Positions 19,598 through 29,461 of a stretch of 64,000 nucleotides of DNA are shown here, in pieces (the first letter of the stretch is position 1; every line of letters begins with the position of its first letter). The translations under genes and the position numbers were made by a program. The notes beneath the pieces are model-generated. The model had not been told where the DNA came from, ran no database searches, and saw nothing but the letters and a program-made list of their open reading frames with translations. Source of the DNA: an uncultured Ruminococcus sp. (GTDB lineage: Bacteria > Bacillota > Clostridia > Oscillospirales > Ruminococcaceae); contig CAMKMD010000009.1 in assembly GCA_946413815.1 (NCBI GenBank), positions 1 to 64,000 on the forward strand. Direction: 5' to 3'.

Positions 19598-21274
19598 ATG
19601 GAGCAGAATATGACAGAACAGGAATTGGAACTGCTGAAGCAGATTCGGGAGGATCTGGATGTTGTGGAACATGAATACGGCTGCAAGATAGATCGTGAGG
19701 AGATGCTGACTGAGGTTCTCGAACGGAATCTGAATAAAGTCAGGCCGGAGGAGGCCGCACTGTTCTTCTCCGGCGTACTCCCTTCCGGCTGGCGGCAGAC
19801 CTATCTCGGGAAGAAAAAGCTTTCCGATTATCTGAATAAGCTCAGAGACAAAATTTCCGTTCAGTGGTGCAAAGATTATCTGGAGCCGGAACTGAGCGCA
19901 CTGCTCAGGAGCGAATCGATCAAAGCCCTGTTCAAGGATAGTGAGATACCTGCGAATGATTATTCTTTGAGCAGACTGAAACATATCCTCGGAGGTAAGT
20001 GCAAGAAAAAGGAGCTGTTTGCATCCCGTGAAAAAATAGACCGGTATATGCAGAAATTAAAAGTTGAAGCAAATATCAGTCCTCATTTTCGGTTTATCCG
20101 CCCGGAACGGTTTGCAGAGATCGTAGATATCTATCTGGAGGCAATGGAGGAGCGTGGAGACTGCACACAGGAGGAGTTTGGCGTTCTCCTCGGCAAAAAG
20201 CAGGGAACTGTCAGCAAGCTGCGGAAAGCACAGAGAAACATCACAGCGGAAAAAGAAAATCAGGTACTGCGTTGCCTTTATTTACTGCACATCAAGGAGG
20301 ATCTGCGGAAGGATCTTGGTATGAAGAATATCCAGTCCTTATGTACTGGTAACTTCTATATGAATTTGAAGTGGATCAAGAATAACCGGCTGTTTGCTGT
20401 TTTTTATCTGGCAGTGCTGCTGGGTTTTTCGGTACGTAATAATGGGTATCTAATTTCGGGTATTCCCGCAACCATAGCAGATCTCAATGATCTTCTGAAA
20501 AATCATCCCTTCGGAAAACATTTTGATCCCGATCCTGAAGATACATTCTGTGCAGCTCAGCCGAAGGAGACTGATCTGAATACGCTTTCATTGCGAGAAC
20601 TGATTCGTCTGACGGATCAAAAACCTCTATTTTCTAAAACGGAGGCGCGCTTGGATAAATTAATGCAGATGAAAGATGAGTATTTTCAGCTGCTTCACCA
20701 GATGCCGGAAATTTTTTTCACAGACCTGCCGCCATCCGCCTTCGTTATGAACTATCTCTGTGAGTATCTTGAAGAAATGCGTCACCTCCGGGGACACGGA
20801 CGATATTGTCTTATGTCAAAGATGGAAACGGTTGCGACCGGATGGAATATACTTTCCCTTCACAGCCATTTATCGCAAACGCTTTTTGTTTATCTCCAGA
20901 AATTCTTTCAGCTTATGGAGTATCTTTCCGATAACAAATCATATAACGAGCATCCGGGGGTTGTCAGTTGCGATCGGATAGTATCCAGTCACAGAAAACA
21001 GGAAAAGCAAAAACCGCTGACTATAACTCAGAAGCAGGAATACCGTAAAGAGTTTGAAAACTATATTGATAAACAACATCCATATACATATCTGCTAAAA
21101 CTGCTTCAGCTCAAATTCAGCATGACTATGCAGGAATGGTATTTCTGGCTGAAAATGGAACTGCTGTGGTACAGTGAGAAAAATGAAGACTGCTGGCGTT
21201 TATTCATGGAGAAATGTATTCAGGAAGCCCGTGAAGCCGACCGCAGATCATCCAAAAATGATCCTGATACCTGA
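19598..21274 (+). CDS. Hypothetical protein with possible internal HTH
   Basis: 558-aa ORF; central 'CTQEEFGVLLGKKQGTVSKLRKAQRNITAEKENQV' looks like an XRE-like HTH. Confidence 0.7.
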   Translation: MEQNMTEQELELLKQIREDLDVVEHEYGCKIDREEMLTEVLERNLNKVRPEEAALFFSGVLPSGWRQTYLGKKKLSDYLNKLRDKISVQWCKDYLEPELSALLRSESIKALFKDSEIPANDYSLSRLKHILGGKCKKKELFASREKIDRYMQKLKVEANISPHFRFIRPERFAEIVDIYLEAMEERGDCTQEEFGVLLGKKQGTVSKLRKAQRNITAEKENQVLRCLYLLHIKEDLRKDLGMKNIQSLCTGNFYMNLKWIKNNRLFAVFYLAVLLGFSVRNNGYLISGIPATIADLNDLLKNHPFGKHFDPDPEDTFCAAQPKETDLNTLSLRELIRLTDQKPLFSKTEARLDKLMQMKDEYFQLLHQMPEIFFTDLPPSAFVMNYLCEYLEEMRHLRGHGRYCLMSKMETVATGWNILSLHSHLSQTLFVYLQKFFQLMEYLSDNKSYNEHPGVVSCDRIVSSHRKQEKQKPLTITQKQEYRKEFENYIDKQHPYTYLLKLLQLKFSMTMQEWYFWLKMELLWYSEKNEDCWRLFMEKCIQEAREADRRSSKNDPDT

Positions 21275-21339
21275 CAATGCATCCTGTTTTCATAAATACA
21301 AAACGCCCTTTGCATTTTGTTTCTGCAAAGGGCGGTTTT

Positions 21340-22980
21340 TCAGCTGGCTGCACTGATATTCTTCTGTGCTTCAAAACGTATTTTGCCGGCGGGTTCGTTG
21401 AAAGTAAGTATTACCTGATCCAGCCCTTCAATGGTCACGCAGATCGACTTATCTGACATATCCTCATCGAAAAACCGTACGGAAACAGTATTCAGTACGA
21501 GCTCCCGGATCTTGTTGAGCGGTTTCCGCACGCCGAGATTGCCGAAAGAGAGAGCGATCAGCTCCTGCTCAGCCTGTTCTGTCAGGCGGATCTTCACTTT
21601 GAGTTCGTGCTCGATCTCACTGCATTTGCTTCGTATAAGGGCGAGCATACTCTCATCCGACATTCTGCCGAAATTGACGATCTGCTGAATACGGCCTGCC
21701 AGCTCCGGCTGCATTCCGGCTTCAATGATATCATCGATCGTTATCGGGCTGTAAAACATATCGGTGTCATCTTCCGGCCGGATCGCCGGAGCTGCAAACC
21801 CAAGTGTATGAGTATTGCAGGCCTTCTTCTGACGGCTGATGCGCAGATCCTGGAAAGCTCCCATAAATACAAACATCGTCTTGCCGGTATCAAATTTTCT
21901 GTCAACATCGTTGATTTCAACGTTGAAGCTGAATCCTTCGATCAGTGTCAGAAGCCCGCTCTGCATATGAAAGTTTACATTTTCACCTTGCGCATTGCTG
22001 CTCGGATACAGCTTTTTATCCGCTTCGTCCAGAAAGCATACGGCATACCCGGTGGATTTCAGGTTCTCGTTCAGGATCATATTCACGATCTCTGAAGGAT
22101 CCGTCCCCTTGAAGCCTTCCTCTGTGATGCGGCTGAGATCGACCTGCACGACCGGCACAGGGATATGATGCGCCTTGAAATAATCCCGTATCGTCCGGTA
22201 CAGCTCGGTCTTTCCGCAGCCGCTCGGCGCAGTCAGAAACCAGTTGAATGCCTGGAAGCATTCACCCCTGCTTATCGACCGGAGATACTGCCATATCAGG
22301 TAAACTGCTTTCCGCAGTTCAGCACCCTGCCCCTGGATCCTGCGCTCACAGTATGCAAGCAGATCTGCAGGATCAACCGTTTCAACTGCATGGCAGCATT
22401 CTCTGGCAAAATCTGACATATCGTAATGCGCTTTCATCTCTGTTATGGAAATGCACCGAAGTTCTCTGCCGGTCATTTTCTCCTCTTCATACCATACTGA
22501 GAACAACGTGTCAGTTGACGTAAAACCGCAGATGTTCCAGCTGCTGTCGATAATGCCGTATTTCGCCTCAGAATTCAGAGCAGAATACACCTTTTCATTC
22601 ATCACGATACTCTCAAGCTTTGGATACGGCATTTGCAGCTTTTCCGGAAGAAGCAGAAGGTACTGATGATGTGCCCGGTACTCCAGTATCATCTCCTGCC
22701 CGAACACCAGATTGCTCCGGCTTTCCTGAACGGTCAGTTGTCCGCACGTTTCTTTAAGTACATAGCTTCCTTTCGTCAGATTGAGCTGAGGAAGCCCGTG
22801 CAGGATAAGCTTTGCTTCTCCTTCAGAGAAAACATAATCCGGTTTGCACAGATCTGACGTGCACATCCTGCAGCGGAGGGTTTGCTCATAGCGCCTTCTC
22901 CTATAGAGGTAGACACCGTCGCCCTCAGAGAAACTTCGGCCGCAGCACGCACAATTTGAAATATCGATGACAGTATTCAT
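21340..22980 (-). CDS. Zinc-finger AAA+ ATPase, ClpX-like
   Basis: N-terminal CACCGRSF...CRMC zinc finger; Walker A APSGCGKTE; Walker B AVCFLDEADK; sensor-like region; start MNTVIDIS. Confidence 0.75.
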   Translation of the reverse strand: MNTVIDISNCACCGRSFSEGDGVYLYRRRRYEQTLRCRMCTSDLCKPDYVFSEGEAKLILHGLPQLNLTKGSYVLKETCGQLTVQESRSNLVFGQEMILEYRAHHQYLLLLPEKLQMPYPKLESIVMNEKVYSALNSEAKYGIIDSSWNICGFTSTDTLFSVWYEEEKMTGRELRCISITEMKAHYDMSDFARECCHAVETVDPADLLAYCERRIQGQGAELRKAVYLIWQYLRSISRGECFQAFNWFLTAPSGCGKTELYRTIRDYFKAHHIPVPVVQVDLSRITEEGFKGTDPSEIVNMILNENLKSTGYAVCFLDEADKKLYPSSNAQGENVNFHMQSGLLTLIEGFSFNVEINDVDRKFDTGKTMFVFMGAFQDLRISRQKKACNTHTLGFAAPAIRPEDDTDMFYSPITIDDIIEAGMQPELAGRIQQIVNFGRMSDESMLALIRSKCSEIEHELKVKIRLTEQAEQELIALSFGNLGVRKPLNKIRELVLNTVSVRFFDEDMSDKSICVTIEGLDQVILTFNEPAGKIRFEAQKNISAAS

Positions 22981-23112
22981 CGCGCACCATCCTTTCCTGT
23001 TATTGTTTGATCTGACTGATCCCATAATATCACACCCGGACAGGCAGGTACAGGAGTAAAGCGTCCGGTCAGACATATGGCATCATTGACCTTTCTGTAT
23101 CATCCTGATACT

Positions 23113-23724
23113 TCAGGATCTTTTGCGGTGCAGAACCTGATAGATGCCAAGAATCAGGTGAACAAGGTATGGGACCGGTCCGAGCATACCGGACGGGATT
23201 GTTACGGCAAACCAGTAAAACAGGGAGATCGCACCCCATATCGCAACTCCGACCGGCGGGAAGAGCAGCGTAGGAGCCGTACTGATCAGCGCCTTGAAAT
23301 AAGGCTCCTGTAAGCGCTTATAGAATCCGCCGAGTCCGAGTAACAGGAAGATGATCGGTGCAGGGATGAGTCCTATCCAGAATGTGACATAGAGAGCCTT
23401 CTGCTTCTCTGAGAGCCACAGCCCGCCCCTTTCAAGGTCAAGGAGCTTGTCTGTCCGGACGACATTGTCTTCGTCCTCGTCCATCAGGGTCGGCAGCTTG
23501 CAGAAGGTCTTGTCCGCTTCTTCGTTATGGAACGCGCTGATATAGGACTTGACAAGCCCGTCTTCGGTAAGCAGCTCCGGCGTATCCTTTGCGAGCAGTG
23601 CATAAAGCCCGAAAGAACACAGAATCAGAATGATCGTCTGGAGAAAGAACACCAGCAGATGAACATCCCGGAAGGATGCCGGATTTTTGATGCCGTCCCG
23701 AAACTCTCTTAAAAACTCTTTCAT
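23113..23724 (-). CDS. Multi-TM hypothetical membrane protein
   Basis: Start MKEFLREFRDGIKN; three or more hydrophobic segments. Confidence 0.6.
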   Translation of the reverse strand: MKEFLREFRDGIKNPASFRDVHLLVFFLQTIILILCSFGLYALLAKDTPELLTEDGLVKSYISAFHNEEADKTFCKLPTLMDEDEDNVVRTDKLLDLERGGLWLSEKQKALYVTFWIGLIPAPIIFLLLGLGGFYKRLQEPYFKALISTAPTLLFPPVGVAIWGAISLFYWFAVTIPSGMLGPVPYLVHLILGIYQVLHRKRS

Positions 23725-23947
23725 AACAGAAACCTCCATATTTATGATTTGTGATTCACATGGCGTTGTCATGTGATCTGAACATATCATAGCATACCGG
23801 GACGGACAAGTATAGAGGAAAAACGGAATACGTGGATTATTCCAAAAAAAACTTTTTCCGGATAGTGAAAGGCTGACCGCTGTAAAAGGCGTAGCATCAA
23901 AATCAGCTCTCTCCGGTTTGTGATTCCAGAGTCTTGGAACCGATGGC

Positions 23948-24382
23948 ATGGAAGCAGGTAGTGTAGCAACAGTAATCAGCATCAGAAAAGGAACCTTTGG
24001 AGGTTATTCAAGATTATTCTATAATTTCTGCATTGCAGCCGGAGTTCCTTCAACAAATGTTCTTGTTGGCGTAAACTCCTGTGACCATGCATGGAACTAT
24101 GTCAAGATCAGGAATAAATGGTACAATGTAGACGTGACGGGTGATTACGATGTATGTGATAAGGACACTTTTTACAGAAAGTATCAGTCACAGTCAGATC
24201 CGTATGTCGAAGACTTCCTTGGCCCCAGATATCCCCATCGGCCGTCCGGCTGAACAGTATGTCTGGATGATAATCTTGGTACTGACGATAAAACGAACTA
24301 TACAAATCCGCGTGTTGTTCTGTTTGACACGCTTCTCGCAGAGAATGGATACGAATATGGTATCACAGGTGTAAGGGCCTGA
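23948..24382 (+). pseudogene. Transglutaminase-like protein fragment (frameshifted)
   Basis: GGYSRLFYNFCIAAGVPSTNVLVGVNSCDHAWNYVKIRNKWYNVDVTGDYDV; continues in another frame as VCLDDNLGTDDKTNYTNPRVVLFDTLLAENGYEYGITGVRA*. Confidence 0.65.
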
Positions 24383-24599
24383 TAGTTAAGGTCTGAAAAA
24401 TCAAACAGACGAAATAATTATACTAATATATCAGGAGAACAGCTTCCCCGGTGCAAAAACCGGGAGTCAGTATACTGACCGGAAGCTGTTCTCTCTTTTT
24501 TTGTGAATTCTCATGGAATGCCGAAAATAAACTCCTCCCCGAATAGTCTGCCGGGTTTCTCCTCTGTGCAGTTGGATCTGAATAGTTTTTCCCCTTCCC

Positions 24600-25184
24600 T
24601 CACCCCCTGACATACACCGTAACCTCCCCCTCAGACCTGCAATTCTGAAACTCAGAACCCTCGCAGCAGAGGTTGCTGTTCACGAAGGTGCAGTTTATGA
24701 ATTCGCAGTTTATCCAGTCTGTATGCTGAGCGTATGAATTCATGAATACGCAGTTCTCAAACTTGCAGTTCATAACGATATTGCGGTGTTCGTGATACTC
24801 GTTCGTCTCAATCTCACCGAACGGATAAATCATACTACCCCTGATGCAGAAACGGAAGAACCTGACGTTCCGGAAGGTGCCGTTCATCATGCAGCAGTGT
24901 TCAGCTATCATGCGCTCAAATTTCATATCAATGATATTGAAATTGATAAGGTCGAACTTTCTGACCTTTGTCATTCTGAGGTTGCAGCCTGCATATTCCA
25001 TAATGTCGCGCCTGTAGAATGACTTGTACATCCGCCTGCCTACCCACTTGTCATCCCAGCCTATGCGGTGCTTCTTCGCGTCCGGATAGGAGTCGTCATC
25101 AAGCATATATGTATGGTTTTTCTGACGGTCGATATAACCGTCAATAAGCTTCTGGTTCATGGTCTCAAAATCCCTGTTATTCAT
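24600..25184 (-). CDS. Pentapeptide-repeat-like protein
   Basis: Start MNNRDFETMNQ; 'NCKFENCVFMNSYAQHTDWINCEFINCTFVNSNL' repeats. Confidence 0.7.
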   Translation of the reverse strand: MNNRDFETMNQKLIDGYIDRQKNHTYMLDDDSYPDAKKHRIGWDDKWVGRRMYKSFYRRDIMEYAGCNLRMTKVRKFDLINFNIIDMKFERMIAEHCCMMNGTFRNVRFFRFCIRGSMIYPFGEIETNEYHEHRNIVMNCKFENCVFMNSYAQHTDWINCEFINCTFVNSNLCCEGSEFQNCRSEGEVTVYVRG

Positions 25185-25203
25185 AAACACCCTTCCTTTC
25201 AGA

Positions 25204-25704
25204 TCAATCGTAGTCTTCCGTGCAGTCTGTGTACTTGCAGTTGCTGTAGTAGAAGCAGTCATCGAGACACGGAGTCCCGCTCCATCTGCATCTGGTAAAT
25301 TCACACTCTCTGAATCCGTAGCCCTCCCCTGAGAATGAGATGATATTGCAGTCCTCGAACCTGCAGGCTACGAACCTTCCGCTCTGACAGTCGATACGGT
25401 CGAATGTGCAGTTTCTGAATGTGACGTTATAGAAGCTGAAATGACCCAGCTGGAAACCGGTGAAAGTCCTGTCTGCGAACTCCGCATACTCCATTGTCAG
25501 GCCTTCAAGCAGCTGCTTTTTAGGCTTGACCGTCAGAGGCGAATGGACAAGTTCTTCTTCCTCGTCATCCGCAATATCTTCAAATAAAAAGTCATCATCG
25601 TCAAACGGCCAGTTGCTGTCCTCGTTCTCTTCCAGAATGATGGTATCTTCGTCATCGTCATAAAACTCGTCATACTCTTCAAACTCGTAATTGTTTTCTT
25701 CCAT
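25204..25704 (-). CDS. Acidic N-terminus, pentapeptide-repeat-like protein
   Basis: Start MEENNYEFEEYDEFYDDDED; 'NVTFRNCTFDRIDCQSGRFVACRFEDCN'. Confidence 0.7.
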   Translation of the reverse strand: MEENNYEFEEYDEFYDDDEDTIILEENEDSNWPFDDDDFLFEDIADDEEEELVHSPLTVKPKKQLLEGLTMEYAEFADRTFTGFQLGHFSFYNVTFRNCTFDRIDCQSGRFVACRFEDCNIISFSGEGYGFRECEFTRCRWSGTPCLDDCFYYSNCKYTDCTEDYD

Positions 25705-25987
25705 ATAAATCCTCCTTACAGTAGGCAAAAGCTGAACGTATGGGAATTGTCTGAGCCGGCGGCTCGTCAGCGCCTCACGGCGCACTATGCAGCGTCTCCC
25801 GACGCCGGTTTGTCAAGCTGCTGACAAAACAAAAAGGATATTCAGATGGATACAGTATGCCCGTAGGCATAAAATATCTATCTGAATATCCTTTTGTAAT
25901 GCTATCATATCATGTTTGTCACAAGTTGTCAAGCGTTTCGAGAAATATTTTTGAATTAACAAATGTCAATGATAGCGTTATCGAAAC

Positions 25988-26007
25988 GGCGGGGATATCC
26001 CCGCCGC
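25988..26007. terminator. Perfect GC-rich palindrome CGGCGGGGATATCCCCGCCG
   Basis: 20-bp perfect inverted repeat next to the pseudogene 3' end. Confidence 0.5.
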
Positions 26008-26019
26008 ATTCATTCAAAC

Positions 26020-26546
26020 TTATCGGTACAGATCATTCAGTGTCAGCAGTCTGACCTCTCCGCGCTTTTCGCACTCCTGAAGTTCCCTGGTGAAACCGCC
26101 GAGTGAGAAAATATAATAGTGATACTTGCTGCCTTTGCTGAATACGGAGGCATAGTGCCTGATCAGCTCAAGCTCGTCAATGCCTGTCTTCTCGTTGCGG
26201 TACTTGCAGGAGCCGATGATGTATCGATAACAAATATGATTCTTTGTTCCTTTGACAGATTTGTTATCTCCTGGATGGCAGCATCATAATTATGGTATAT
26301 AGGAGCATCACCGCCGACAAGCTCCGGCTTTTTATACTCATAAATGGCTCTGGATAGGCATTCTAGGTTTTCCTGAGATGTTGCGTTCAGAGCAGAGAAG
26401 AATATAACAGGCTTTCCGGTGCAGAATTCTTTTATCAGCGCAGTTTTACCGACATGCTTTCTTCCATAGATACCGACACACTCAAACTGATTGTCATTAT
26501 ATTTCTTATTCAGCTTACCAAGTTCATTCTCACGGCAATAGAACAT
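26020..26546 (-). pseudogene. Internally deleted ATPase (P-loop) / DUF234-like C-terminus
   Basis: N-terminal P-loop GIYGRKHVGKTALIKEF, then frame change and C-terminal 'IIGSCKYRNEKTGIDELELIRHYASVFSKGSKYHYYIFSLGGFTRELQECEKRGEVRLLTLNDLYR*'. Confidence 0.7.
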
Positions 26547-26650
26547 AATGCCCCCTCCGATTTAGTGAATCATAAGTTATAAACTTACGAGTATGTTATA
26601 TAGCATTTTCTGAGATATGTCAAGTCCATTGAGATAAACGGAACTGTCTG

Positions 26651-27274
26651 CTACTGGTCGCTGCTTTCAGAGTGTTCTCCCCCGTTCTCTTTCAGATACT
26701 TCTCCATTATACCGATCTTCTCATTAAGAGATTCCTTGTCGTTTATCATTTCTTCTGTAAGGCCGTATTTGTCGAGGCCTTCATAGTTTCCTGATGTGAG
26801 CTTCTGTGCCATATCCATGATCTCGTCATGATAAACCTCGTCAAGCCAATTCAGGCAGATCTTCATGATCTGTGAATCACTCAAAAGATTCTCTAATAAA
26901 CCTCGTCCATTATCCTCTGAGAAAAAACTGTATTCAGGTGCACAGTTTACAACTACAATTGTATATTCTTCGGTGCTCTTCAGTTTACAAAAGTACTTGT
27001 CTTCCATACCATTTACATATTCATAGCATCTGAAACGTTCTGTATCACATATACTTTTCAGATCTTCTTTTCCTCTGTACAGAAGGATATCCGCTCCGAA
27101 ATCTGATGATCTATCCGATATATAGTATGCATCTCCGAATAAACCATGCTGTATTTCAAATGTATCACCATAGTCTGTTTTGATGATGTATTTACTCTTA
27201 TTGATAATTGAAACACTAACAAAGATTATCATAAAGCAAATCATTATCGCTGCAACTATTAGTTTTTTAGTCAT
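26651..27274 (-). CDS. Conserved-tail TM-anchored family protein (array 2, copy C')
   Basis: N-terminal TM; YIIKTDYGDTF; conserved tail. Confidence 0.8.
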   Translation of the reverse strand: MTKKLIVAAIMICFMIIFVSVSIINKSKYIIKTDYGDTFEIQHGLFGDAYYISDRSSDFGADILLYRGKEDLKSICDTERFRCYEYVNGMEDKYFCKLKSTEEYTIVVVNCAPEYSFFSEDNGRGLLENLLSDSQIMKICLNWLDEVYHDEIMDMAQKLTSGNYEGLDKYGLTEEMINDKESLNEKIGIMEKYLKENGGEHSESSDQ

Positions 27275-27324
27275 CGCACTTCTCCTTTATCAGCGAATGT
27301 GGTTCAGTTATCTGTCAGGTGCGG

Positions 27325-27948
27325 TCAATGCACGAATGCGGAAGTACTTGGCTGTTCCTTATACGCTTTCAGATACTCCTCCATTATCCCGATTTTTTCA
27401 TCAAGGGATTCCTTGTCGTTTATCATTTCTTCTGTAAGGCCATATTTGTCAAGACCTTCAAAGTCATGTTTCACAAGCTTTTTAGCTATATCTGTCATTT
27501 CGTCATGGTATAATTCGTCAAGATATGGCAGAATGATTTCCATGTAATGATGGTCACATAGGAAATCAGATATATACCATTCCTTAAATTCTTTGAGGTT
27601 ATAGATGATCTCATCTTTGTAATTCATGTTAACACTAAAAAACCGATCTTGGTTCTTTATTTTGCATATGAAAAGATTATCCTCCGATTCATTGATCCTG
27701 TAACATCTGAAGTATCCCGAATCACATACGTTCTTTATACATGATTTTCCATAGAAGCTTGATAGTGACTGTGAGTAACCGGAGTTATCATCATTTAATA
27801 CAGTTCCGCTGATCAATGGATCCTCAATTACTGTGAATGAATCTCCAAAATCAGTTTTAACATGATACGTCCTTTCATGAAACAACCAAAACAGAAACAA
27901 ACAAGGCAAAGCTATTACTAATGCTAACAACAGAAATGCTTTTTTCAT
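27325..27948 (-). CDS. Conserved-tail TM-anchored family protein (array 2, copy B')
   Basis: MKKAFLLLALVIALPCLFLFWLFHERTYHVKTDFGDSFTV; conserved tail. Confidence 0.8.
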   Translation of the reverse strand: MKKAFLLLALVIALPCLFLFWLFHERTYHVKTDFGDSFTVIEDPLISGTVLNDDNSGYSQSLSSFYGKSCIKNVCDSGYFRCYRINESEDNLFICKIKNQDRFFSVNMNYKDEIIYNLKEFKEWYISDFLCDHHYMEIILPYLDELYHDEMTDIAKKLVKHDFEGLDKYGLTEEMINDKESLDEKIGIMEEYLKAYKEQPSTSAFVH

Positions 27949-27980
27949 AAATCCTCCATGCTGAGTTTTCTGAACGGTGG

Positions 27981-28593
27981 TCACTGACCGCTGCTTCCGG
28001 AGTGATCTCCTCCGTTCTCTTTCAGATACTTCTCCATTATCCCGATCTTTTCCTCAAGGGATTCCTTGTCGTTTATCATTTCTTCTGTAAGCCCGTATTT
28101 GTCGAGGCCTTCATAGTTTCCTGATGTCAGCTTCTGAGCCATATCCATGATCTCGTCATGATATACGCCGTCAATGTAGTTCATTGTGACCTGCATTATG
28201 TATTTATCGGCTAAAAAGACTTTAAGGAAATCAGCGCTGTATTCTTCTTTGAAGAATTTAGGTGGATTCTTTTCGTAAGGGTCTATCCAGAAATAATCTC
28301 CATCGGGTTTGAGGCCGCAGATATAGAAGTATTCCTTAGTATTAGTAAACCTGTAGCAGCGGAATAATTCAGTATCACAAATCGGAATAAGATCCTTCTT
28401 TGAATCAATATTTGAAATAGACAGATCCAAATTATGGGCTGTACAGCTTATAAACGCACATTCACCCCAAGAATCGGAGTACATCCAAAACTGATCCCCG
28501 TATTCTGTTTTTACTCTGTATTCATGATCTGAGAAAGCGTAAATTATCATTCCGATCAACGAGAGTATGATTACTGTTATTACTGTTTTTCAT
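27981..28593 (-). pseudogene. Conserved-tail family protein (array 2, copy A'), N-terminal anchor frameshifted relative to copy A
   Basis: 11-bp shortening of the GTAATAACA repeat tract versus copy A; the ORF survives only from MIGMIIYAFSDH (28559). Confidence 0.65.
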
Positions 28594-28630
28594 TTTTATT
28601 TTCCCTTCTGATTCTGAGACGGGAATCTCT

Positions 28631-29362
28631 TTATATTTCAAAGCCGTACTTCCGCAGCTGCGCCTTATTAATTTCAGCACGGCGATTGGCTTCACTGAAT
28701 ACCTTATCCTGTAATTCCTTGCTCGCCCATACGCGGTCACGGCTGTCTATCAGTTCATGGAGAACAGGTGGGAACTCCTCGAGCCATGTCTGATAAACAG
28801 GATTAGACTCATTTCCATTATAAAACTTTAGTCTTTCTTCTTTTGCTTTATTCAAGCGGTATTCAAAGGAATCATGATTATCAGCCACGATCAGCAGGAT
28901 CGAATCACGATACATTCTGTCAAGATGATTCAGCCAGCCAAATTTGAACGTAAACAAGTATTCGAGACATGAAGGAAGATCTATAACTTTCTCAAATATC
29001 GGCATTATAACTTTCATCATACTCTTAAATGCTTTATCTATCGCATCAGATTGCGTCTTGCTTGTATACTCAAAATAAACTCTGATATTATCAACACAGG
29101 AAATATTATGATTGATCAGACCACCTGATGAAAAGATAAGCTGATGCTCTGTGAGATCATGACTGTAGATAGTCTGTACGCCGGCGATAACATCAAAGGC
29201 CTTTACTCCCCGGTCGGGTGGGCTGTACTGCTTGTAAGAAACATAGAGAAGTATTTCATTATTGATAAGCTTGCCGAAGAAGTCCGTCCCCTTCATTCTC
29301 CGGAAACCGTATGGTTCAAGACCTTCCTTGAATACCTTTATGAATTCTGATTTGAATGCCAT
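28631..29362 (-). CDS. DUF4304-like protein
   Basis: Paralog of 18491-19225 with nearly identical N- and C-termini. Confidence 0.65.
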   Translation of the reverse strand: MAFKSEFIKVFKEGLEPYGFRRMKGTDFFGKLINNEILLYVSYKQYSPPDRGVKAFDVIAGVQTIYSHDLTEHQLIFSSGGLINHNISCVDNIRVYFEYTSKTQSDAIDKAFKSMMKVIMPIFEKVIDLPSCLEYLFTFKFGWLNHLDRMYRDSILLIVADNHDSFEYRLNKAKEERLKFYNGNESNPVYQTWLEEFPPVLHELIDSRDRVWASKELQDKVFSEANRRAEINKAQLRKYGFEI

Positions 29363-29395
29363 TGTTATTTACTCCCGTCGGTTTATATTAGTATA

Positions 29396-29424
29396 ATTAT
29401 AGCACATTGTTTACCATATTTCAA
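29396..29424 (-). promoter_or_regulatory. Sigma70-like promoter TTGAAA-17-TATAAT for array 2 (duplicated upstream of array 1)
   Basis: Minus-strand TTGAAA (29419-29424), 17-nt spacer, TATAAT (29396-29401). Confidence 0.6.
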
Positions 29425-29461
29425 GGAATAAGACGGTGTAGGTGATGTTCTATTTTTTCAT

